A DNA stretch of 21,180 nt. Origin: Bacteroidales bacterium. Its GTDB lineage: Bacteria; Bacteroidota; Bacteroidia; Bacteroidales; P3. How positions within the stretch are numbered: the first letter of the stretch is position 1; each line of letters opens with the position of its first letter. Below are positions 14,270 to 21,180 of this stretch, in pieces. Made by a program: the position numbers and the translations under genes. The DNA lies in the NCBI GenBank assembly GCA_031271725.1, contig JAISVE010000030.1:1-21180 (forward strand), read 5' to 3'. A model generated the notes under the pieces. The model worked only from the letters and a program-made list of their open reading frames with translations. It ran no database searches and was not told the origin of the DNA.

Positions 14270-16681
14270 ATGGATGATATTTTTGACGATAGTGGAGATA
14301 TGATTCCCGTTTCGCTCCTTTCGAGAGAAGACGAGAAAAATATGGAAGAGATTGAAATTCCTAAGGAATTACCGGTATTGCCATTAAGAAATAATGTCCT
14401 CTTTCCCGGAGTTCTTATACCTTTGGAAATAAAACGTGAACGCTCTATTAAACTCGCAAAGGAGGCGTATGAATCGAAAAAACCTATAGGTGTTTTTGCT
14501 CAAAAAAATCAAAACATTGATGATCCGGGCAAAAATGATATTCACACCGTAGGTGTTAGTGCAACTATTGTGCGTTCCTTTCAGCTTGATGACAGAGTTA
14601 TTTTCCTTATTCAGGGGCAACGCAGGATAGAAATAGATCATTATGTTCAAGATGAACCTTACTTTGTTGCCAAAGTAATGCCTTATCTTGACAGGTTGTC
14701 TTCAGAAAAAAAAGGTGAATATGATGTAGCTCTTATTGACTCCGCGAAAAATCTTTTAACAAAGATGCTTCGTTTGTCTATGAAAGAGAGTCCTCATATT
14801 GAATTTGCAGTAAAAAATATAGATGCCCCCTCGTTCCTGCTCTACTTTGCCGCATCTTTGGTAAAAGATTCCTTTGATAAAAAGCAGGAAATTCTTGAGA
14901 CACGTTCATTAAAGGAAAGAGCGTATCTTGTAATGAAAGCAATAGAAGCCGAAATACAGGCACTTGAACTTCGCAGAAAAATCGAAAAACAAGTACAGGG
15001 TGATATTGACAAACAGCACAAAGAATATGTCTTAAACCAACAATTAAAACGTATTCACGAGGAACTTGGCGATAATCCGGGTGAAAGAGAAATAGCCGAA
15101 TTAAAAGAAAAGGCAAAGAATAAAAAATGGTCTAAGGAAGTAAAACAGACATTTGAAAATGAACTGAAAAAACTACAGCGCACAAATACAATGTCGCCTG
15201 ATTATTCGGTGCAACTCAACTATCTTAGTATGCTTGTAGATCTGCCTTGGGGTGAATATACCGAAGATGAAAAAGATCTTAAAAAAGTACGCAAAATACT
15301 TGATAAAGATCATTTCGGATTAGATAAAGTAAAAAAACGCATCATAGAACATCTTGCAGTATTAAAATTGAGAGGTGACATGAAGGCACCGATTCTCTGT
15401 CTTGTGGGACCTCCCGGCGTAGGTAAGACTTCACTTGGAAAATCAGTGGCATCGGCAATGGAGCGTAAATACGTTAGAGTATCGCTTGGCGGTTTAAGAG
15501 ATGAGGGTGAAATCAGAGGACATAGAAAAACATACATAGGAGCAATGCCCGGAAGAATAATACAGAGTTTACTAAAAGTAAAAAGTTCAAACCCTGTCTT
15601 TATGCTTGATGAAATTGATAAAGTTTCGGGTATGACGGTGCAAGGCGATCCTTCCGCAGCACTTCTTGAAGTTCTCGACCCTGAGCAAAATACAGCCTTC
15701 CATGACAATTTTATAGATGTCGATTATGACCTTTCCAAACTTCTTTTTATAGCGACTGCCAACTCTCTGCAAACTATTCATCCGGCACTTTTGGATAGAA
15801 TGGAGATTATAGATATTTCCGGTTATATTTTAGAAGAGAAAATAAGCATAGCGCAAAAGCATTTAATACCGAAACAATTAAAAGAAAACGGAATCAAAGA
15901 AAAAGTTGTTTTCGGTGATAAAATTTTAGCATACTTGATAGATAAATATACGAGAGAGTCAGGCGTACGTCAATTGGAGAAAAAGTTAGCAGGTGTTATA
16001 CGCCATCGAGGAATGGAAATTGTTGAGCACGAAGAAGAGAATAGTCAAAGTCCCAAAAATAAATTCATAATAACAGAGAGTTTTATAACAGAAGCTCTCG
16101 GGATACCGCGTTATGAACATGATCAAAAAATGCAGCAAGATACTGTTGGCGTTTCAACCGGTCTTGCGTGGACTTCGGTTGGAGGCGAAATTCTTTTTAT
16201 AGAAACAGCACTTTCACCCGGTAAAGGAAATCTCACACTCACGGGAAATCTTGGTGATGTTATGAAAGAATCCGCAACTCTTGCCTTTGAGTATATAAAG
16301 ACACATGCTGCAGAATATAAGTTAGAGCAGGAAGTTCTTGAGAAAAATAATATTCACGTTCACTTTCCTGAGGGTGCAACCCCCAAAGACGGTCCTTCTG
16401 CGGGAATAGCTATTTTTTCTGCAATGTTGTCTTCTTTTACAAATAAAAAAATATGTTCGGATCTTGCAATGACCGGTGAAATAACCTTGCGTGGAAAAGT
16501 ACTTCCCGTGGGTGGAATAAAAGAGAAAATTCTTGCTGCAAAACGCGCAGGTATATCCAGCATTGTTTTATGTAAGGAAAATAAGCCGCAAGTAGAGGAA
16601 ATTGATAATCTCTACAAAAAAGGTTTGAAGTTCATATATGTTGATAAGGTGAGTGAATTGCCGAATAAGGTGTTTATTTAA
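14270..16681 (+). CDS. lon: ATP-dependent Lon protease (endopeptidase La)
   Basis: The 803-residue product has the normal LonA layout. The N-terminal LAN domain has LPVLPLRNNVLFPGVLIPLE, followed by a coiled-coil segment (residues ~215-300). The AAA+ domain has Walker A GPPGVGKT (380-387) and Walker B VFMLDEIDKV. The C-terminal serine-lysine protease domain has PKDGPSAG (catalytic Ser710) and GGIKEK (catalytic Lys753, 43 residues further, the spacing seen in E. coli Lon). It unfolds and degrades damaged and regulatory proteins in the cytoplasm. The ATG at 14270 follows the upstream TAA by one base, so expression probably depends on the GlmU-like gene's promoter. No heat-shock-type promoter was recognised. 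Confidence 0.97.
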   Translation: MDDIFDDSGDMIPVSLLSREDEKNMEEIEIPKELPVLPLRNNVLFPGVLIPLEIKRERSIKLAKEAYESKKPIGVFAQKNQNIDDPGKNDIHTVGVSATIVRSFQLDDRVIFLIQGQRRIEIDHYVQDEPYFVAKVMPYLDRLSSEKKGEYDVALIDSAKNLLTKMLRLSMKESPHIEFAVKNIDAPSFLLYFAASLVKDSFDKKQEILETRSLKERAYLVMKAIEAEIQALELRRKIEKQVQGDIDKQHKEYVLNQQLKRIHEELGDNPGEREIAELKEKAKNKKWSKEVKQTFENELKKLQRTNTMSPDYSVQLNYLSMLVDLPWGEYTEDEKDLKKVRKILDKDHFGLDKVKKRIIEHLAVLKLRGDMKAPILCLVGPPGVGKTSLGKSVASAMERKYVRVSLGGLRDEGEIRGHRKTYIGAMPGRIIQSLLKVKSSNPVFMLDEIDKVSGMTVQGDPSAALLEVLDPEQNTAFHDNFIDVDYDLSKLLFIATANSLQTIHPALLDRMEIIDISGYILEEKISIAQKHLIPKQLKENGIKEKVVFGDKILAYLIDKYTRESGVRQLEKKLAGVIRHRGMEIVEHEEENSQSPKNKFIITESFITEALGIPRYEHDQKMQQDTVGVSTGLAWTSVGGEILFIETALSPGKGNLTLTGNLGDVMKESATLAFEYIKTHAAEYKLEQEVLEKNNIHVHFPEGATPKDGPSAGIAIFSAMLSSFTNKKICSDLAMTGEITLRGKVLPVGGIKEKILAAKRAGISSIVLCKENKPQVEEIDNLYKKGLKFIYVDKVSELPNKVFI

Positions 16682-16726
16682 GCATAAACATTGTAATATA
16701 CAAAAAAACTTTAAGAAAAACATTTA

Positions 16727-16755
16727 TTGTATTTTATATTTTTTTCCTATATTTG
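16727..16755 (+). promoter_or_regulatory. Bacteroidota-type promoter of the susC-susD operon
   Basis: TTG at 16727-16729, an 18-bp spacer and TATATTTG at 16748-16755 give a good consensus promoter 93 bp before the susC ATG. A second, weaker box (CATATTTG) lies near 16800. There is no adjacent sigma/anti-sigma pair or hybrid two-component gene inside the window to indicate the regulator. Confidence 0.6.
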
Positions 16756-16769
16756 TATTCTGAATTATT

Positions 16770-16800
16770 GCCGATTTGTAAAATATGTTTATAAATTGGC
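16770..16800 (+). promoter_or_regulatory. Hairpin in the susC leader
   Basis: GCCGATTT (16770-16777) pairs with AAATTGGC (16793-16800) through eight pairs including one G-U, with a 15-nt AT-rich loop. It lies in the predicted 5' leader between the promoter and the susC start. It could be a control site for mRNA stability or small RNA pairing; nothing further can be said from sequence. Confidence 0.35.
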
Positions 16801-16848
16801 ATATTTGGAAATAATTGTTTCATAAATAATATCAAATTTAATTTATAC

Positions 16849-19800
16849 ATGAGAATGAGAAAAGGTTTAATATTTTTGGCGTTATTGTTTTGCGGGCTTT
16901 CGGTAGCTTTCGCGCAACGCACAATTACTGGTATTGTTACTAACGCAGCCAATAATGACCTCATTACGGGTGCTTCTGTAACAGTAAAAGGTGCTTCAAC
17001 AATGATAGGAGCAGTAACGGATTTGAATGGTGCTTTTACTATAACAGTTCCGGCAGGTCTGAATACACTTGTTGTGAGTTTTACAGGCATGAAAACTCAA
17101 GAGGTTAATGTATCTGCTGGCTCAAATGTCAGTGTGGCACTTAGTGAAGATGCGCTTAACCTTGAAACGGTTGTTATTACTGGTTACGGAGTTCAACGCA
17201 AGGCAGCGTTTACAGGTGCGGCAACAACTGTTGGTGAAGAACTTGTAACAAAGCAATCCGGTGCCAATGTTATTTCAAACTTGCAAGGCACTGTTCCTGG
17301 TGTGCAGATTAGTATCACTTCGGGTAGCCCCGGTGCCTCAAGCCCTGTTCTTATGCGTGGCTTGGGTTCGGTTAATGCAAGTAGTGCGCCATTGTATATT
17401 TTAGACGGTGTTCCTATGGTTGCCGGTAACTATTCAGAGGCAGGGCAGACGTCTGTAGACCCGATTGCATCGCTTAACCCCGATGATATAGCAAACATTT
17501 CTTTCTTGAAAGATGCATCTGCAACTTCTATCTACGGTTCAAGAGCATCTAATGGTGTTATTGTTATTACAACCAAAAGGGGGCAAACAGGTAAATCAAA
17601 TATCAGTTTCGGCATGCGTGTAGGTTGGAATGCAAAGCCGATTTTAAGAAGAAATAATACTCTTTTAAGTAAGGAAGATTATATAACAATGTTGCGTACT
17701 GCCCTTAATAATGCCGGCAACCCCAATTTTAATCCGGGAGCGGGAAAGAATTTGGATCCTTATACCAAGGAACCTTATGTTGGCGATGACCCCACTATTG
17801 AGAGAATCTATGGGATAAATCTTGAAGAAACCAAAGATATAAATACGGATTGGTGGGATGCTATTACCAAACAAGGTATTCTCCAAGAATACAATCTTTC
17901 CGCAAGTGGTGGAAATGCGGGGACTAAATACTATATATCCGGTAGCTATTACCAAAATCAAGGAAGTATAATAGGTAGCGGTACAAAACGGTATTCAGTA
18001 CGTTTGAATTTAGAAAATAACTTGAATAAGTATATTACTTTGGAAAATATTTTAGCCGGTAGCTATTCCATTACCAATGGTCTTAGTACAAATTCAGGCG
18101 ATGGTATCTATTATTCCAATCCTATTTTTGCTGCACGCAGCAATCTGCCTTTTGAACCAATAAAGAATCCGGACGGCACATGGAATTTTAAAACATCGGC
18201 AAGCGGATTTAATCCCGTTGCGCAGGTAGAGGATAAATATCCGAATGTTTTGCAGACGGATATTTATAGAGCTACTTATTCGCCAACTATCAGAGTAAAC
18301 GTTCTGAAAGATCTTTTTGTTCAAGTAAAAGGTGGGCTTGATTATACTCTATCTCAAAATGTTGATATTTTGAGTCCGACAGCAAGTCCCGATGGTAAAA
18401 ACTGGAATGGAAGTAATTACGAGAGTAAATATCAGGAAGTGACGCTAGTAAATACCAATACAATTAACTGGATGCCTCAATTTAACAAGCATAGCTTAAA
18501 TATAATGCTTGGACAGGAAATGCAAAGTATGAATGCAAATGTATTAAATGGCATGACTGTTAATTTTGCCAGTCCCAAATTAATAAATTCTCTTGGTAAT
18601 GGTAGTGTACCAATGGGTACGTCAGGTGGTAGTACAGAAGAAACTCTTTTGTCGTTTCTTGCCAATGCCGAATATAGCTACGATGACAAGTATTATTTTT
18701 CCGCATCTGTTCGCGAAGACGGTTCTTCAAAATTTTTAGGTAAAAATAAATGGGGAACTTTCTTTTCGGTTGGGGCAAAATACCGTATGAGTCAGGAAAA
18801 CTTTATGCGGGCTGTCGATAAATGGTTGCAAAACCTTACTGTTAGAATTAGTTATGGAACTACCGGTAATCAAGATCTTGGCACTTCTTTTCCTGCTATG
18901 GGCTTATATAGTTTTTCATCTTCTTATTATGGAAATCCAGCTTCCGGTCCTGCCCAGTTAGAGAGCAGTGATTTAACATGGGAAACAAGAAAAAAGTTTA
19001 ATGTTGGTTTTGAGGCTTTGTTGCTGGATAGAATCGGCATAGAATTGGATTATTTTTATGATGTAGTTGATGACATGCTTTTTGCTGTACCTATTTCAAG
19101 AACAACAGGTTTTAGCGGTCTTATGCAGAATGTGGGTACCATGAGTAATACAGGTGTAGAAGGAACCTTAAACTTTTTGCTTGTAAAAAGCAAGAATGTA
19201 ACTTGGACATTTAATGTTAATTTTACCCATTATAAAAATATAGTTAAAAAATTAAGTCCCGGAGTTGATTCTATTATTGGCGGTGCAACATTAAAAACAG
19301 CAGGTTTGCCTTGGAATACTATTTGGGTTAGAAATTTTCAAGGAATTACAGATAACGGAGTACCACTTTGGAATGATGCAGCTGGATACCCTATTTACGA
19401 TATAGCTAAAGCTAATCTATCTGCAAACAGGGTGCTTGCCGGTACTTCGGATCCTGATTTGTATGGTGGCTTTGGTACTCGTGTGGATTTCTTTGGCTTT
19501 GACCTTTCTTTGCAGTTTATCTACAGTATAGGCGGCGTAGCCTTTAATGATGCCGGACAGTTCAACGAGTTTAACAAATTAACTACCGGCACTCCATCTA
19601 ATATTACCTATTATGCCTGGGAAAATTCTTTTAAGGATGAAAGTGATAAAGGTGATGCTACCTTGCCTATAATTATGTATGGAAGAGATGATAACTGGTT
19701 TTATGCTCTTTGGTCGGAAGAACACTTGCACCCGCTGGATTATCTAAAACTGCGTAACTTGACTTTTGGTTATACTTTACCCAAGAGAATTGTCAATAAA

Positions 19801-19971
19801 GCAAAAATGAGCAACCTGAGGGTGTATTTTTCCTGTGATAATGTGTTTAGTTTGTATAACAAAAAGTATAGGGGTTTTGACACCGATCCGGGTGGTATAG
19901 CACAGGCTAATTATGGTTTTAACTATCCTATATCAAGGAACTATGTTTTCGGACTTAATTTAACATTTTAA
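16849..19971 (+). CDS. SusC/RagA-family TonB-linked outer membrane protein
   Basis: The 1040-residue product begins with a signal peptide (hydrophobic residues 6-20, cleavage expected after AFA, residue 22). It continues with a carboxypeptidase-regulatory-like beta-sandwich domain (residues ~25-105, TITGIVTNAANNDLITGASV) and a TonB-box-like segment (ETVVITGYG). The plug domain carries LQGTVPGVQIS, SPVLMRGLGS, YILDGVP and DASATSIYGSRASNGVI. The rest is a 22-strand-type barrel ending in an aromatic/beta strand (NYVFGLNLTF). It forms the gated pore of an import complex powered by TonB, with the downstream SusD lipoprotein as lid. The partner gene starts 13 bp after the stop. The ligand (glycan, peptide or other) cannot be assigned, as no enzyme genes are in view. 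Confidence 0.95.
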   Translation: MRMRKGLIFLALLFCGLSVAFAQRTITGIVTNAANNDLITGASVTVKGASTMIGAVTDLNGAFTITVPAGLNTLVVSFTGMKTQEVNVSAGSNVSVALSEDALNLETVVITGYGVQRKAAFTGAATTVGEELVTKQSGANVISNLQGTVPGVQISITSGSPGASSPVLMRGLGSVNASSAPLYILDGVPMVAGNYSEAGQTSVDPIASLNPDDIANISFLKDASATSIYGSRASNGVIVITTKRGQTGKSNISFGMRVGWNAKPILRRNNTLLSKEDYITMLRTALNNAGNPNFNPGAGKNLDPYTKEPYVGDDPTIERIYGINLEETKDINTDWWDAITKQGILQEYNLSASGGNAGTKYYISGSYYQNQGSIIGSGTKRYSVRLNLENNLNKYITLENILAGSYSITNGLSTNSGDGIYYSNPIFAARSNLPFEPIKNPDGTWNFKTSASGFNPVAQVEDKYPNVLQTDIYRATYSPTIRVNVLKDLFVQVKGGLDYTLSQNVDILSPTASPDGKNWNGSNYESKYQEVTLVNTNTINWMPQFNKHSLNIMLGQEMQSMNANVLNGMTVNFASPKLINSLGNGSVPMGTSGGSTEETLLSFLANAEYSYDDKYYFSASVREDGSSKFLGKNKWGTFFSVGAKYRMSQENFMRAVDKWLQNLTVRISYGTTGNQDLGTSFPAMGLYSFSSSYYGNPASGPAQLESSDLTWETRKKFNVGFEALLLDRIGIELDYFYDVVDDMLFAVPISRTTGFSGLMQNVGTMSNTGVEGTLNFLLVKSKNVTWTFNVNFTHYKNIVKKLSPGVDSIIGGATLKTAGLPWNTIWVRNFQGITDNGVPLWNDAAGYPIYDIAKANLSANRVLAGTSDPDLYGGFGTRVDFFGFDLSLQFIYSIGGVAFNDAGQFNEFNKLTTGTPSNITYYAWENSFKDESDKGDATLPIIMYGRDDNWFYALWSEEHLHPLDYLKLRNLTFGYTLPKRIVNKAKMSNLRVYFSCDNVFSLYNKKYRGFDTDPGGIAQANYGFNYPISRNYVFGLNLTF

Positions 19972-19983
19972 TAATATAGAAAT

Positions 19984-21180
19984 ATGAAAAATACATTAAA
20001 AATTACAACAGCAGTTTTGGCGATAGCTCTGTTCTCAGGTGCTTGTAATTACTTGGATACAAAGCCTGAAACAAATGTTAAGATGGAGGAGGCTATAGAG
20101 AATGCAGACGATCTTGTTGTTGCCACTATGGGACTCTATACTGCTATGCGCAGCACCGGTTATCAAGGTGTGGCATTGCCCGTTATAAATGATATTACAA
20201 CCGATATAGTAACAAAGATGTATCAATCGCCCTCAAATGGACATTATGATTCTTATGAAGCATGGACTTTTAATGATAATAGTCCGGAGATTGCTTCTTT
20301 ATGGGGTATTATGTATGCTACAATTGATAGGGCACAACGTAATATAATTAAAGGAAAGGAGTTGCTTTCAACTGCAAATGAGCAGGAATCTAAAAAGATA
20401 CACGCCTGCTTAGCTCAGTGTTATGGAGTAAAATCGCTTACCTTGTTTAATCTTGTTAATGTTTTTGCTTTGCCTTACAATCCTGCAACCGCCTCAGAAG
20501 AATTTAGTGGAGTGCCTAATATAGATGAAAAAATTATTGAATATACGGATAAGGTTGAGAGAGCAAGTGTAGAAAAAAACTACCAACAAATTCTTGGTGA
20601 TTTGGAAAAAGCAAAGCAAGAATGGGATTTGGCGGGTAACTTTAGCGTAACATCCATAATTCAGTATGAATGGATGATAATGAATAAAGTAGCGGTGTCT
20701 GCCGTTGAAGCACGTGTCCGTCTTTATAAGCAAGACTATGAAGGTGCAAAAATAGCAGCCCAAAATGTATTGGATATTAAACCCGGTGCTAAAAAAATGG
20801 TTTATACCGAGAGTGATTATAAAAATATGTGGTCAACGAATGTTCCAAATTCGGAAGATATTTTTACACTTGGTATGAATGTTAATGAAAATCAAGGAAC
20901 GACTTCTATAGGACAATTTTATGGTCCTTCTGACGGTGGTGATGCTAATCCTACTTACGGCGGTCGTCTTTCGCCTTTGGCACACGCTAAGATAAAGGAA
21001 AAGACAAAGGATATACGTTGGTCTATTATAGAGCGCGACAGTTTGCTTCATAAGCGTAAGAAATGTTTAAGAGTAGCCAAATATAACGGAGATCAAAACG
21101 GCAAAGTTTCCAATATACCCGTTATTAGATTGCCGGAAATATATCTGATACTTGCAGAATGTGAAAATGAACTTGGAAAT
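19984..21180 (+). CDS. SusD/RagB-family nutrient-binding outer membrane lipoprotein (3' partial)
   Basis: The frame is open to the window end: 399 codons from the ATG at 19984 and no stop. It starts with a lipoprotein signal (MKNTLKITTAVLAIALFSGAC) with the lipidated cysteine at residue 21. Next come the SusD N-terminal segment (NYLDTKPETNV), TPR-like helices and the block RLPEIYLILAECENELGN close to the end, which corresponds to the conserved C-terminal SusD region. SusD proteins bind the ligand on the cell surface and close over the SusC pore. About 100-200 residues probably lie beyond the window. Confidence 0.93.
   Translation, partial: MKNTLKITTAVLAIALFSGACNYLDTKPETNVKMEEAIENADDLVVATMGLYTAMRSTGYQGVALPVINDITTDIVTKMYQSPSNGHYDSYEAWTFNDNSPEIASLWGIMYATIDRAQRNIIKGKELLSTANEQESKKIHACLAQCYGVKSLTLFNLVNVFALPYNPATASEEFSGVPNIDEKIIEYTDKVERASVEKNYQQILGDLEKAKQEWDLAGNFSVTSIIQYEWMIMNKVAVSAVEARVRLYKQDYEGAKIAAQNVLDIKPGAKKMVYTESDYKNMWSTNVPNSEDIFTLGMNVNENQGTTSIGQFYGPSDGGDANPTYGGRLSPLAHAKIKEKTKDIRWSIIERDSLLHKRKKCLRVAKYNGDQNGKVSNIPVIRLPEIYLILAECENELGN

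Noticed and set aside
16682..16848. Small regulatory gene or sigma/anti-sigma pair before susC
   Set aside because: The gap is only 167 bp, AT-rich, with no credible frame; it holds the promoter and a leader hairpin.

Overview
The window comes from a member of the Bacteroidota, most likely an anaerobe of the order Bacteroidales. The evidence is a protein with a type IX secretion C-terminal tail, a SusC/SusD pair, a type B L31, a GlmU-like left-handed helix protein of the Bacteroidota type, and several promoters of the Bacteroidota form (TTG/TTTG about 19 bp upstream of TAnnTTTG). All recognisable genes are on the + strand.

Layout. 1-2654: 3' part of a large secreted PKD/Ig-like protein. 2755-3903: dnaN, with its own promoter. 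4088-6927: four-gene 2-oxoacid:ferredoxin oxidoreductase operon (delta ferredoxin, alpha VorB, beta TPP subunit, gamma), with a GC-rich island of three consecutive hairpins before the gamma gene. The operon is bracketed by two copies of a ~72-bp repeat in the same orientation. 7051-7179: a 14-bp tandem repeat array running up to the glpA start codon. 7180-8796: glpA. 8871-10528: an AT-rich block with a nucleotidyltransferase (MNT) remnant, a perfect 56-bp palindrome joined to a promoter, and a DUF4143-type AAA ATPase. 10699-12003: glpB, overlapped by a Sfp-type phosphopantetheinyl transferase gene. 12723-12980: rpmE2 with a structured leader. 13057-16681: GlmU-like gene and lon, 1 bp apart. 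16849-21180: susC and a susD cut by the window end.

Function. The oxidoreductase genes make a four-subunit enzyme that decarboxylates a branched-chain 2-oxoacid or 2-oxoglutarate to an acyl-CoA and reduces ferredoxin. GlpA and GlpB are the catalytic and flavin subunits of anaerobic glycerol-3-phosphate dehydrogenase; they are normally adjacent, but here the MNT/ATPase block separates them and no glpC follows. SusC/SusD would import a glycan or other large ligand across the outer membrane.

Most unusual structures: (i) the palindrome-promoter driving the ATPase-nuclease gene inserted between glpA and glpB; (ii) the 14-bp array in the glpA leader; (iii) the hairpin island inside the oxidoreductase operon and the repeats bracketing it; (iv) a possible switch-like leader upstream of rpmE2. 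No CRISPR array, tRNA, rRNA, complete insertion sequence or transposase was seen.
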